From JASDSY01 sp041441465 (GTDB lineage: Bacteria > Muiribacteriota > UBA9980), in the NCBI GenBank assembly GCA_041441465.1, contig JASDSY010000024.1, forward strand, positions 1-64,000: a DNA stretch of 64,000 bases, read 5' to 3'. The position numbers and the translations under genes were made by a program. The notes under the pieces are model-generated. The model worked only from the letters and a program-made list of their open reading frames with translations, had not been told where the DNA came from and made no database searches. Numbering within the stretch: the first letter of the stretch is position 1; each line of letters starts with the position of its first letter. Positions 25,789 through 35,900 of the stretch are shown here, piece by piece.

Positions 25789-26784
25789 ATGAAAATAAAA
25801 ATGAGCGTTAATTTTGCGGTTTATTTATTTATGGCGGTATCGGTATTTTTATTGTCAGGCGGCAGCGCTTTTGCGGCCGGTTCTGATTCGTGCGAAATTA
25901 GTAAAATTGTCGGTTTTGATATAAAAAGTTCTTCGGAAGACGGCATTAAGATTAATTTAAATGCCGAAAGTAAAAAACTCGACTTTTTTCCGCAGAGTTT
26001 TGATATCGTGAATGATAGTATTTATATGTTAAATCGTTATGAGCCGAATCTCGCGATTTATAATTTGAAGAATAAAAAAGTTGATTTTATTAAATTAAAC
26101 CATCCGGCTGATAAAAAATTTGACGCCCGCTTTTTCATAGACATGGAGATGAATGAAAATTCAATTTTTTTATTGGAGCAGAGCACGGCGTCTATAAGAA
26201 AATCTGATATGTCGGGAAAAATAAGCCAGGCGTTTTTCCTTTCGGGTTCGTCTGATGTGCAGATATTAAAATTTTTCATGATTACGCCTTCGGTTTTTGC
26301 GGCATTCGATACTAATTCAAAATCAGGTTTTTCATTTAATACCGCCTCGTATGACGAAAAAAATCCGGCAAGGAGCGTGTTCGATAAATTCGCTTGCGAT
26401 TCTGAAAATGTGGCTGTTTCAAAAGATAAGCTGCTGATGTTAAAGCAGAACCTTAAAGGCGGTATCGAGGCGATGATTACGCCCTGCTGTGAGACTGAAG
26501 AAATAAGCGTGCCGAAATCATGGAGTAATTACGGCATAGTCAGCGTATTAGGCGGCGGCAGGAATGACGATTTTTATATATACAGCGAGAAGGATGAAAA
26601 AGGTTATATCGAAAGCATTATAAAAGAAGGGACCGGGTATAAAAACAAAGTTTATGAGTTAAAGGAAAAGCTTTGCCTGACGGAATATTCTACAAGACAT
26701 TGCCGTGTTAAGGGCTTGAATAACCTTATAATATTAAATGTCTCCGAAAAAACCGTTGAATTTGTGGAAGTGGTCTTAAAATAA
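25789..26784 (+). CDS. Secreted protein, beta-propeller-like
   Basis: 331 residues from ATG at 25789 (GAGAGG upstream). Signal peptide about 1-31, ending SAFA. The rest is a series of short beta-rich stretches of the type DSIYMLNRYEPNLAIYNLKNK and NSIFLLEQSTASIRKSDMSG, the pattern of beta-propeller blades. No catalytic motif is seen and I do not recognise a family. Transcribed alone or with octanoyltransferase downstream, though a terminator separates them. Confidence 0.7.
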   Translation: MKIKMSVNFAVYLFMAVSVFLLSGGSAFAAGSDSCEISKIVGFDIKSSSEDGIKINLNAESKKLDFFPQSFDIVNDSIYMLNRYEPNLAIYNLKNKKVDFIKLNHPADKKFDARFFIDMEMNENSIFLLEQSTASIRKSDMSGKISQAFFLSGSSDVQILKFFMITPSVFAAFDTNSKSGFSFNTASYDEKNPARSVFDKFACDSENVAVSKDKLLMLKQNLKGGIEAMITPCCETEEISVPKSWSNYGIVSVLGGGRNDDFYIYSEKDEKGYIESIIKEGTGYKNKVYELKEKLCLTEYSTRHCRVKGLNNLIILNVSEKTVEFVEVVLK

Positions 26785-26835
26785 TTAAAAATTAAAATAT
26801 TTTTTATAAAAAAGCAGGTAAATAGATTATAAAAG

Positions 26836-26868
26836 CGCCGATTATTTAAAAATAAGCCGGCGTTTTTT
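26836..26868 (+). terminator. Terminator after the propeller-like gene
   Basis: CGCCG (26836-26840) pairs with CGGCG (26858-26862), with TTATT/AATAA inside, followed by six T. Confidence 0.75.
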
Positions 26869-26959
26869 ATATTTTTGCGCTAAGGTTTTTTATTTTTTTG
26901 CAGATATATAATAAGGGAAAGTATATTCTAAAAATTTTATGGAGGTTTTTTATTTTTCG

Positions 26960-27820
26960 ATGAAAATAAGGCTTCTTGACAATACGGAATTTCAGCACGC
27001 CGGCGGGGCGGTTCAAATGGCGCTCGATGAAGCGATATTTAAAGAATACGAAAGCAAGGAAAATGAAAGCGAATATCCGATTACCATAAGGTTTTATAAT
27101 TTTAATCCTTCATGCGTCACATTCGGGTATTTTCAAAAAAATTCGACTTTAAACCATAATTATATAAAGCAGAATAATTTTGAAATAGCTCGCAGAATAA
27201 CCGGCGGCAGGGCGGTATTGCACCATCACGACCTGACATATTCAGTTGTCGTTCACAAAAGTTCCGGTTTTTTTTCCGAATCGATACTTGAAAATTATAA
27301 ATATGTGGCGGACGCGCTTTTGTGCGGGCTTTCAAAACTCGGAATAAAAGCTGAACTCCATCCGGCGCTTCGTAAAAAACCAGGCGAAGAAAGGACGCCG
27401 AGCGCTATATGTTTTGACTCGCCGTCATATCTCGAGGTTAAAGTCGATGATAAAAAATTCTGCGGCTCTGCTCAGAATAAAACTACTAATTGCTTTTTGC
27501 AGCACGGCACTATTTATTTTGACATCGACCCGAAAATTCATTATCTTTGCATGACACCGCCTGAAAATTTAAAAGGGCTTGATGACGAGATGATCGAATT
27601 CAGCGCTGAAATTTTAAAAAAATCAATGGCTTGCATTTCTGAATTGAATATCGAGAAAAAACCAGACTTTACCGATCTGGCAGAGTCATTAAAAGAAGGC
27701 TTCGGCGAAGCTTTTAAATTTGAAGTCGAGAAAAAAAGCCTTACCGAATCGGAATTAAAAAGATTTAAGGAACTTAACGAAACAAAATATGCCGGCGGAA
27801 AATGGAATATGATGCGCTAA
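26960..27820 (+). CDS. lipM: Octanoyltransferase LipM-like (lipoate ligase fold)
   Basis: 286 residues of the biotin/lipoate protein ligase fold: RRITGGRAVLHHHDLTYS (the GGR loop), then ICFDSPSYLEV with C151 and KKFCGSAQNK ... FLQHGTI. A Cys directly before F-D-x-P-S at about residue 150 is the catalytic residue of LipM octanoyltransferases, whereas true lipoate ligases lack it, so I favour transfer of octanoate from acyl-carrier protein to lipoyl domains. Lipoyl synthase is encoded at 41854, which together would give de novo lipoylation. ATG at 26960 fits family N-termini (MKIRLLDN); GGAGG is 14 nt upstream, rather far. Ligase activity remains the alternative. Confidence 0.8.
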   Translation: MKIRLLDNTEFQHAGGAVQMALDEAIFKEYESKENESEYPITIRFYNFNPSCVTFGYFQKNSTLNHNYIKQNNFEIARRITGGRAVLHHHDLTYSVVVHKSSGFFSESILENYKYVADALLCGLSKLGIKAELHPALRKKPGEERTPSAICFDSPSYLEVKVDDKKFCGSAQNKTTNCFLQHGTIYFDIDPKIHYLCMTPPENLKGLDDEMIEFSAEILKKSMACISELNIEKKPDFTDLAESLKEGFGEAFKFEVEKKSLTESELKRFKELNETKYAGGKWNMMR

Positions 27821-28277
27821 CCGGCTCGTTATATTATTGAATCATAAACACTTGATTTTTTATATCAATCCGTTTTATATTTTTCCATAAGGCGTTTATA
27901 ATAAAGCTAAATACCCGCAGACCGGACTTATTGAAATTGTCCGATGTTTGCGGGTATTTTTATATGCCGATACTTGAAATTTTATCTCATATAAAAATTC
28001 ATATTAAATTTCGGGTTGCTAAAAAATTAACTGTGGATTATAATATTTTCTTGATTATTGAGGCTTTATATATAAAAACTTGCATGGCTTAAAAAAATAT
28101 GATATTTTAAAATTAAGACGGTCAGGTTTGACTCTATAAAGATTTTATTTTCAGCGTTAGTATTAAAAATCAGGCATAAATAAATTGCCCGAAAATATAA
28201 ATTAACATAATGACGATGGTTTCATTATGTAAACTTATTCAAAAATATAATTTGAGAAATTATTAAGGAGAATCGAT
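27821..28277. other. Spacer with terminator and no gene
   Basis: Apart from the terminator at 27909-27960 I see no supported gene. A 42-codon frame at 27964 has no ribosome site and lies directly after the terminator. The part near 28200-28277 presumably holds the promoter of the next gene, but no clear consensus is visible. Confidence 0.4.
27909..27960 (+). terminator. Branched terminator after lipM
   Basis: AAATACCCGCA (27909-27919) pairs with TGCGGGTATTT (27949-27959) and encloses a second small stem CGGAC/GTCCG (27923-27943); T-rich sequence follows. Confidence 0.8.
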
Positions 28278-29423
28278 ATGTTCAGACATCTGCCGGAAAT
28301 ATTACTAATGTTAATTTTACTAATAATTCCGATGCTGCTGCTTAATTCAGCGGTTGAAATCATATTCGCTGAAATTATACTTGTTCACGGCATGCTTTAT
28401 ATACTGAGATTCATAGATAAAAGTGTGAGAATAGTGCCTGCGCCGGTTGAGATTATATTCATAGCGTCGGGCCTGATTCTTACGGTCGGAGCGTATCTTT
28501 TTATGTTTGATTATCAGTATTGGTGGTTGATATTATTTACGTCAGCCTTGATTTCATTGGTGACAGCCTTTAAGTATCGCAACGCGGCCCCGTTTATTAA
28601 ATATACAAACATATTCAATATCTTTATATTGATAACCGCAGTTTTTTCATTTGCAATATGGGATTTTAACATGTCGGCGCAAAATGAGTTAAAAACGTTT
28701 CTTAGTGCTGTTAATTACGATAAAAAAATATTGACTAAGGAAATGACAGCGCAGCTGCCGCCTGTTATTCAAAAGTGGCTTGTCCACTCGAATGCTGTCG
28801 GGAAAGAAATCATAAAGACGGCGTATTTGACGCAAGCCGGCGAAATGCGCACAGCTCCTGACGGCGGCTGGATGCCGTTTGCCGCCAGTCAGTGGATTAC
28901 GACTGAAAAACCCGGTTTTATATGGCTTGTAAGCGTAAATGCGGCGCCTGCTGTAAAACTTGTCGGAATTGATAAATATAAAGACGGCAAAGGCTCTATG
29001 CTGATAAAGCTGCTCGGATTGTTTAAAGTCGCTGACAGCGGCGGTAAAGAGATCGACCAGGGGGCTATGATCCGTTATCTGGCTGAAATTATATGGACTC
29101 CGACCGCTGCCGCAAATGATTACATAAAATGGGAACAGCTTGACAATTCTTCAGTGAAAGCTACTATGACATACGGCGGAATAAGCGCGTCGGGAATTTT
29201 TAAATTCGATGAAAACGGCGATATAGCAAGTTTTGAGGCGAAAAGATATTATGATCGTAAAACCGGCGCGACGCTTGAAGATTGGTTTATTAAAATCGAC
29301 CGTGACAGTTATAAAAATTTTGACGGCATAAGGACGGCAGCTAAATCGGCAATAACATGGAAATTGAAAGACGGCGATTTTAACTGGTATAAATTAGAAA
29401 TACTCAATATAAAATATAATTGA
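28278..29423 (+). CDS. DUF6544-family membrane protein
   Basis: 381 residues. Residues 1-130 contain about five hydrophobic segments; the C-terminal 240 residues are a soluble beta-rich domain with LPPVIQKWLVHSNAVG, RTAPDGGWMPFAASQWITTEKPGFIW and EAKRYYDRKTGATLEDW, matching the DUF6544 (formerly DUF6920) family. The role of that family is unknown. AAGGAG is upstream of ATG. The AAA+ ATPase gene begins 51 nt after its stop with no visible terminator between, so it may be the first gene of that operon. Confidence 0.78.
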   Translation: MFRHLPEILLMLILLIIPMLLLNSAVEIIFAEIILVHGMLYILRFIDKSVRIVPAPVEIIFIASGLILTVGAYLFMFDYQYWWLILFTSALISLVTAFKYRNAAPFIKYTNIFNIFILITAVFSFAIWDFNMSAQNELKTFLSAVNYDKKILTKEMTAQLPPVIQKWLVHSNAVGKEIIKTAYLTQAGEMRTAPDGGWMPFAASQWITTEKPGFIWLVSVNAAPAVKLVGIDKYKDGKGSMLIKLLGLFKVADSGGKEIDQGAMIRYLAEIIWTPTAAANDYIKWEQLDNSSVKATMTYGGISASGIFKFDENGDIASFEAKRYYDRKTGATLEDWFIKIDRDSYKNFDGIRTAAKSAITWKLKDGDFNWYKLEILNIKYN

Positions 29424-29474
29424 TAATTACATTCAGGCAGAATAAAAATTCATAATAAAAAAGCAGGTAAAAAT

Positions 29475-31337
29475 ATGTCTACTAATTTTACGCCGCGCTG
29501 GATTCGCGACATTCAGAGATTCTTAAATATCAAGTCGCAGTTTATATTATCTGGAAATGTCAGGGATATTTATCCTTTTTATAAAGAGGACAGGGTTTTG
29601 CCGTTTCAGCTGAAAAATTATATGCGCGAGAACCTGTCGCTTGACGGATACCAATACTTTATATGCTATGATCCGATAGACGGGTTTACTCTGGCTGAAA
29701 ATACCAATCCCGAATGCGAGAAAGCGGTAATTGATTTTTTTTACAAAAATTTCGGCATTTCGATAAAAGACGGCAAATTTGCGTGCTCAATAGTTAAGAG
29801 CTTCGAGTACATAAAAAAAATAGTTGAATATAAAGACGCGTTTATTGCCGTGTTTGTCGATTTCGCATCGAGGATAACAATTAATCCGGCGAATTTATCG
29901 GTTGAGGAAAAAGATTTCTTTTCGGCGTTTTTAAAATTATCGTACAGCGCGCTGCCGCATATAACGCAGGAAGATAAAAACGCTAAATATAACGGAATTT
30001 TTTGGATATGCGATAAGGAAAATGATTTTCCTTCGTGGTTTTTTATAAATAACCCTAAAATAAGGCCGGTTACCATATCAAAGCCTGATTATACAATGCG
30101 AAAGCCTTTTATTTCAATAATTTCAAAGGCGATAAAAGGATTTTCCGAATGCGGCGATGAAAAGAGAGAAGCGCTTGTAAGCGCCTTTTCGGATGCGACG
30201 GAAGGGATGTATAATTCGGATATCATGTCGATAACGCAGCTTGCTAGACGTGAAGGCTTGCCGTTCGGCGATATAGCCGAAGCGGTGCGGCGCTATAATA
30301 TCGGCGTAAGCGAAGATCCCTGGGCGCGGCTTGACAGGAATAAAATTAAAAATTCTAAAGAGATATTGGAAAAAAGAGTTAAGGGCCAGCCGCAGGCGAT
30401 AACGAAAGCGCTCGATATTATAAAACGTTCAGTTACCGGATTAAGCGGTGCGGCGCATTCTAAAATGTCAAGCAAACCGCGCGGTGTGATGTTTCTGGCG
30501 GGGCCGACGGGCACCGGCAAAACCGAAATCGCTAAAGCTATAACTGAATTGATATTCGGCGATGAGCGCGCTTATATAAGATTTGACATGAGCGAATTTG
30601 CGGCCGAACATGCCGACCAGCGCCTCCTCGGGGCGCCTCCGGGTTACGTAGGCTATGACGCCGGCGGCGAGCTCACCAATGCAGTGCGCGAAAAACCTTT
30701 TTCTGTGATACTTTTTGATGAAATAGAAAAAGCGCACCCTAAAATACTAGATAAATTTTTGCAGATACTCGAGGACGGAAGATTAACTGACGGCAGCGGC
30801 AATACGGTTTATTTTTCAGAGAGCATAATAGTATTTACGTCGAATCTCGGCATTTATAGAAATGACGAACACGGAAGAAAAATACTTAATGTGACGGCTG
30901 AAATGCCTTTCGCCGATGTAGAACAGAATGTCCGGCGCGAGATAGATAATTATTTTAAACTCGTGCTTGGCAGGCCGGAGATATTAAACAGGATAGGCGA
31001 CAATATAATAGTTTTTGATTTTATAAGAAAAGACGTGGCGATGCAGATATTTAACAAAGTAATGATGAATATACTTGAAAAAATATATTCCAGGGACAAA
31101 ATTAAGCTGACTATTCCAAAGGAAATATATCAAAAAATCGCGGAAATTTGCACGGGCGATCTCGCTAACGGCGGCCGCGGCATCGGGAATAAAATAGAGG
31201 CCGTATTTTTAAATACGCTCGCGCGCGAGTTATTTGAAGTGCTGACCGGCTTCGCGGAAGAAAATAATGAAATAAAAATATTGCAAATAAAGTCGTTTGA
31301 AGAAACTGACGGGATTTATAAAATGGAAATAGCGTAG
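29475..31337 (+). CDS. ClpB-like AAA+ ATPase with degenerate N-terminal ATPase-like domain
   Basis: 620 residues. Residues 300-620 are a ClpA/ClpB D2-type unfoldase module: Walker A GPTGTGKT (343-350), pore loop GYVGY (390-394), Walker B VILFDE (411-416), sensor 1 N457 in FTSNLG, arginine finger in LNRIGD (R506) and a GGRGIGN sensor-2 helix near 573. Residues 1-285 look like a second AAA fold that lost its nucleotide site: FILSGNVRDIY, FIAVFVDFASR in the Walker B place without DE, and IFWICDKENDFPSW. No ClpP-docking loop or Clp N-domain is seen. It is followed 6 nt later by a radical-SAM gene and then an FHA protein. Probably remodels a target protein or complex; the target is unknown. Confidence 0.85.
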   Translation: MSTNFTPRWIRDIQRFLNIKSQFILSGNVRDIYPFYKEDRVLPFQLKNYMRENLSLDGYQYFICYDPIDGFTLAENTNPECEKAVIDFFYKNFGISIKDGKFACSIVKSFEYIKKIVEYKDAFIAVFVDFASRITINPANLSVEEKDFFSAFLKLSYSALPHITQEDKNAKYNGIFWICDKENDFPSWFFINNPKIRPVTISKPDYTMRKPFISIISKAIKGFSECGDEKREALVSAFSDATEGMYNSDIMSITQLARREGLPFGDIAEAVRRYNIGVSEDPWARLDRNKIKNSKEILEKRVKGQPQAITKALDIIKRSVTGLSGAAHSKMSSKPRGVMFLAGPTGTGKTEIAKAITELIFGDERAYIRFDMSEFAAEHADQRLLGAPPGYVGYDAGGELTNAVREKPFSVILFDEIEKAHPKILDKFLQILEDGRLTDGSGNTVYFSESIIVFTSNLGIYRNDEHGRKILNVTAEMPFADVEQNVRREIDNYFKLVLGRPEILNRIGDNIIVFDFIRKDVAMQIFNKVMMNILEKIYSRDKIKLTIPKEIYQKIAEICTGDLANGGRGIGNKIEAVFLNTLARELFEVLTGFAEENNEIKILQIKSFEETDGIYKMEIA

Positions 31338-31343
31338 GACAAT

Positions 31344-31973
31344 ATGGATATTTATATAAATAAAATCCATTATCCGGTAAAAGAGCTTGGTAATGGTGAA
31401 AATAGGCTTGGGATATGGCTGCAGGGCTGTCCGATTCATTGTAATGGCTGCATAAATAAAGATACCTGGCCGCTTTCGGATGAACGTAAAATTTCTTTTG
31501 ATGAATTAAAAAAAATATTGGCTAAGTTTAAGAAAAAAAATATATGCGGCGTGACGATAACCGGCGGCGAGCCGTTTTACCAGCCGGCGGCATTGCTCGA
31601 ACTGGCGTTGTTTTTAAAGGAAATAACCGGCGGCGATATATTCGTTTACTCCGGTTATTCTTTTGAATTTATAAATGAAAAATATCCCGATATTTTAAAA
31701 AACATAGATGTGCTTGTATCTGAGCCGTTTAAGGAAAATGAAACCGATAAATTGATATGGCGCGGCTCCGATAATCAGAAAATATGGCTGTTATCTGAAA
31801 AAGCCAGAAAAATCTACCCGGAAAATATTAATGAAATTGAATATACGGAACGTAAAATGCAATATTCGATAGTCGGCGACGAATTATATATGATCGGGAT
31901 TCCGGCGCGTAAAGATCTTGATAAATTTTATGAACTCCTGAAAGAAAGAGGGCTTAATTGTGAAAAGGTATAA
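31344..31973 (+). CDS. Radical-SAM activating-enzyme-like protein (NrdG-type)
   Basis: 209 residues of the short radical-SAM activase class (COG0602). Cluster ligands C29, C33 and C36 (GCPIHCNGC), the SAM-binding TGGEP at 73-77, and LGIWLQGCP are typical of NrdG. However no anaerobic ribonucleotide reductase is near; the gene sits between a ClpB-like ATPase (6 nt) and an FHA protein (14-nt overlap). The C-terminal 70 residues differ from NrdG and contain a beta hairpin (MQYSIVGDELYMIGIP). It likely generates a radical on, or modifies, a partner in this cassette; NrdG duty in trans is the alternative. Confidence 0.82.
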   Translation: MDIYINKIHYPVKELGNGENRLGIWLQGCPIHCNGCINKDTWPLSDERKISFDELKKILAKFKKKNICGVTITGGEPFYQPAALLELALFLKEITGGDIFVYSGYSFEFINEKYPDILKNIDVLVSEPFKENETDKLIWRGSDNQKIWLLSEKARKIYPENINEIEYTERKMQYSIVGDELYMIGIPARKDLDKFYELLKERGLNCEKV

Positions 31974-32667
31974 AATATGTCCGGTATGCGGTGAAAAAAA
32001 TGAAGATAATGAGGTTTTATGCGTGAATTGTGTTACCGATATTTCAAATGTCGCGTTAAAAACCGAATGTGATCCAGAGCACGACTGCCGGGAAATCAAA
32101 TCGCAATTAAGTAATGACGGCGCAAAAACAAAAACGTGTCCGGAATGCGGCGCGGTAAACCCCGATTACGCCGTTTTATGCGATAACTGCCAAACCGGTA
32201 TCGCTGATGTGCGCGCCGATGAAAGTTTCAAAAACGGCGCTGTTTGTAAAAACGCGAATAATGAAATAACCGGCGGCGCAAAAACTGAATATAGCGAAGA
32301 AAATGTTTCGCAGCTTGTACTTTACTCAAAAAATACAGGGACGGGAATAAAAATAACCGTTAAAAGCGGCGATATTATCGGGCGGTGTGCTAAATGCATG
32401 AATCCGCAGGATGAGTATTCTAATTGTTCGAATAAAAACAATAATGCCGATCGTGATTTTATAGACTGCGTAAAATTCGATACCGTTTCAAGACGGCACG
32501 CGCAATTTGTATATGAAAACGGAACTTTTTTTATAATTGCGCTTTTGGAGTCTAAAAACGCGACTTACCTTAACGGTGAAATAATCGAGCGCGGCAGGAA
32601 GTATGCCGTTAATGACGGCGACGTGATAAAGTTCTCGTCCCGGCTTGAATTAAACGTAAAATATTAA
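31960..32667 (+). CDS. Double zinc-ribbon and FHA-domain protein
   Basis: 235 residues, GTG start overlapping the radical-SAM gene by 14 nt. Two zinc ribbons lie at residues 7-24 (C7, C10, C21, C24) and 60-77 (C60, C63, C74, C77). Residues 118-235 form an FHA domain: G141-R142, SRRH (177-180) and N205-G206, all the residues needed for phosphothreonine reading. An insertion inside the domain brings C143, C146, C156 and C170, a possible third metal site. No signal peptide. It probably recruits a phosphorylated partner to the ATPase/radical-SAM pair; no Ser/Thr kinase gene is in the window. Confidence 0.85.
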   Translation: MKRYKICPVCGEKNEDNEVLCVNCVTDISNVALKTECDPEHDCREIKSQLSNDGAKTKTCPECGAVNPDYAVLCDNCQTGIADVRADESFKNGAVCKNANNEITGGAKTEYSEENVSQLVLYSKNTGTGIKITVKSGDIIGRCAKCMNPQDEYSNCSNKNNNADRDFIDCVKFDTVSRRHAQFVYENGTFFIIALLESKNATYLNGEIIERGRKYAVNDGDVIKFSSRLELNVKY

Positions 32668-32878
32668 TATAGAAAAGCAGTTGATAGTTTTAAATAAGAA
32701 AAAGTATATTAAATAGATGTAAAAGTATATAGTTTATTTGTAATATACTTTGTGATAACATTTTAAATAAATGAATTTTAACAAAGTCTATTATAATATA
32801 AAATAACCTTGATTTTGTTAGGTTTTATTTTGAAAAAATTGATTTCATAAAGAATCTAAGTTTATAAAAAGTTATTAT

Positions 32879-32931
32879 AACAAAAAAGCAGGAAATGCGC
32901 ATTTAATTCTGGCATTCCCTGCTTTTTTGTT
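32879..32931. terminator. Bidirectional terminator between FHA cassette and RND operon
   Basis: A 20-bp inverted repeat with one mismatch: the arm at 32879-32898 (containing A6-GCAGG) pairs with 32912-32931 (CCTGC-T6). It lies between convergent genes ending at 32667 (+) and 32944 (-) and can serve both. Confidence 0.88.
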
Positions 32932-32943
32932 GTATTTTATTTG

Positions 32944-35900
32944 TCAGCTTATAAGTTTTTTGAATCGTCCGGTAATATCATAACAAAAGTGGAAAAGTAC
33001 GGGCACGATAAGAAGCGTCAGCACTGTCGCAAGGGCGAGGCCGTACGCGACCACTACCGCCATCGAGTACCACCAGAATGTGGACTCAGAGGCTGTTATA
33101 AGTTCCATTTTTTTAAAGTCGTATGATATGCCGGTAATCATTGGCACAAGTCCGAGAATAGTCGTTACAGCGGTAAGAAGAACGGGCCTGAACCTTGTCT
33201 GGCCTGCGAAAATTACGGCGTCTGTCAGTTCGTATCCTCTTTCGAGAAGCTGATTTATATAATCGAGCAAGACTATGGCGTTATTGACGACAACGCCGGC
33301 GAGTGAGATAACCCCGATGCCGCTCATTATTACGCCGAAAGGGAGGTCGGCGATTCCAAGCCCGAGAAATACTCCGCCGAATGAGAGAATTACCGAAGAC
33401 ATAATTATTCCGGTGTGCATTATCGAATTAAATTGAAATACCAGGACTAAAAATATCAAAGCTACCGCGATCGCGAATGCTTTGGTTAAAAATGACTGAG
33501 ATTCTTCCTGTTCCTGATTTTCTCCGGTGAATTTAATTGTGTAGCCGGGCGGCAATTCATAACGTTTGAGAAGTTTCTCGACTATCATTCTAGCGACGGC
33601 GCCCGGCAGTTTATTTTCATCAACTTCGGCTTTGACCGTTATAACGCGCTGGTAGTTGATTCTGTTTATTACTCCGAACCCGCCGGTATATTTAATACTT
33701 ACAAGGTCGGAAAGAGGCACGAGCCCGAATCCCGAAGTCGGAATGAAAAGCTTTTTAAAAAAATCAGTGTCATGCCTGTATGCGCTTTTAAGTTTTATAA
33801 GGATGTCGTAATCGTCATTTTTTTCGCGGTAAGTTGAAACGTTCCAGCCGTTTATAGCGGTTTTTATTACATTTCCTATCGTTCCGACTGTCAATCCGTA
33901 AAGGCCGGCTTTTTTTCTGTCCACGACGACCTCGAAATTCGGCGTGCCTTTTACATAGTTATCCTCTATATCTTTGACGTGCGGTATTGTTTTTAAGACC
34001 GATTTTATTTTGTCCGATATCATTCCGAGCACTTTGAAATCGTCTCCGGCAATTTCTATGTTTATCGGCGCGCCGGTCGGCGGGCCGCCCATTTCTTCTG
34101 AAATATATATTCTGGCGCCGGTAATTCCTTCAAGTCTTGCCCTTATTCTTTCGATAGTGTCGCGAGTCGATTCGATACGGCCGTTAAAGTCATGGAATTG
34201 AATGCCTATATGATTCGGAAGGTTTGACTCAAACGACGAGGCGCCTGATTTTCCAAGGCTTGATAATTTTGTGTATAAAAATCTTATGTTTTGAAGGTCA
34301 CTCAGCTTTTCCTCTTTTTCAATTCCTTCCGAAACAAGGAATTTTTTTTGCTTTTCAATTTCTATTTTTGACGGGGTAAGCGGCTTGCCCTTTTCATTTC
34401 GAAATTTTTCAGGAACGTTGTTGTAAGAGATTATTCTATTTTCGATTTCCTTTGCTATTTGATTCAGCGATTCAAGGTCCATTCCTTCTGGCGGGTCTAT
34501 ATTGACGTAGCAGTTGGCCGGGTCGGGCGACGGAAAAAACTGTATCGGCCTTTCGATTCCGGTATGGTAAAGCCAGTAACAAAAGCAAAGTATAAGCATG
34601 AGAACGGATGAAATCAGCGTTGCAATTCTCGCGTTCAAAGCCGATTTTAATATGTATCCGTAAGTTCTGAGTATAATTCCCGGGTTCTGAAGCGGTTTTT
34701 CGCCGGCCTTTAAAAAGTCTTCCTCTGATTTTATATCGTGGCCGGATTCGATTTTAGCTTTCATGAATACCGCGCCGAATACCGGATTAATTACAAGCGC
34801 GACAAAAAGGCATGAAATCAGCGTAACTATAAGTGTTATTGGCAGGTATTTCATGAATTCTCCCATGATTCCAGGCCAGAAGAGAAGCGGTATAAAAGCG
34901 GCTATTGTCGTAAGCGAAGACATTATAACCGGTACGGCCACTTCGCCGGCAGCCAGCATTGCGGCGCGGTTTTTCGGAACGCCCTGCTGCATGAACCTGT
35001 AAATGTTTTCGATGATGACTATCGCGTTATCCACAAGCATGCCGAGAGCGAGTATAAGGCTGAACAGGGTTACCATATTAAGCGTTATGCCTATTGCCTG
35101 CAATATTATAAATGTCATCAGCATTGAAAGCGGTATCGAAATGCTGACGAGTATTGAATTTCTGAGGCCCATCGAAAACATAAGCACTATAATAACCAGA
35201 ACAAGGCCCGTATAAATGTTATTTTCAAGATCGTCAACCATAAGGCGCACTTCTTTTGAGCGGTCCATCAATTTGGTTATTTTTACGCCGGCTGGAAGGG
35301 TTTTTTGATGCCTGTCGACAACTTCCTTTACTTTGTCTACTACGCTTATTATATTTTCGCCAACGCGTTTTTTTACATATAAGTTAACTGAGTTTTTAAA
35401 GTTGAATCGTGATTCGCTCGTAACGTCCTTATAAGAATCTTTTATGACCGCGATATCGCTTAAATATACAGGCGCGCCGTTTATGACCGCTATTATCAAA
35501 TTTTTAAACTCGTCTATAGTCTTAAATTCGCCGGGAACTCTGACCTGATAACGTCCGTCGCCCATGGCTATATTTCCTCCGGATATGTTCTGGTTTTCGG
35601 ATGATATCGCGGTGTAGAGCGTTGTGAACGGTACCTGATAACCGGCCAGAAGGTCAGGATCGAGTTCTATATGTATTTCACGTTCTCGCCCGCCCGCGAC
35701 TTCGACCTCGAGCACACCTGGAATTCCTTCTATTTCGTCTTTCAAGTTTTTTGAAATGTCTTTCAGTTCCCGCAGGCCTAAGTTTCCGGATAGTGCGAGC
35801 ACTAATATAGGCATTTCTGAAATATTTACTTCGAATACCGACGGGTCGTCTTCGAGATCGCTCGGAAGTTCTCTTTTGGCCGTATCTACTTTGTCTTTAA

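Noticed and set aside
27964..28089. 42-codon frame after the lipM terminator
   Set aside because: No ribosome site or promoter, A/T-driven codons, starts within the T-tract of the terminator.
31344..31973. Annotation as anaerobic ribonucleotide reductase activase NrdG
   Set aside because: Motifs fit the activase class, but no nrdD is present and the gene is embedded between ATPase and FHA genes, so the specific name is not supported.
32701..32751. AAAGTATAT direct and inverted copies in the spacer after the FHA gene
   Set aside because: Short and A/T-only; expected by chance in this composition.
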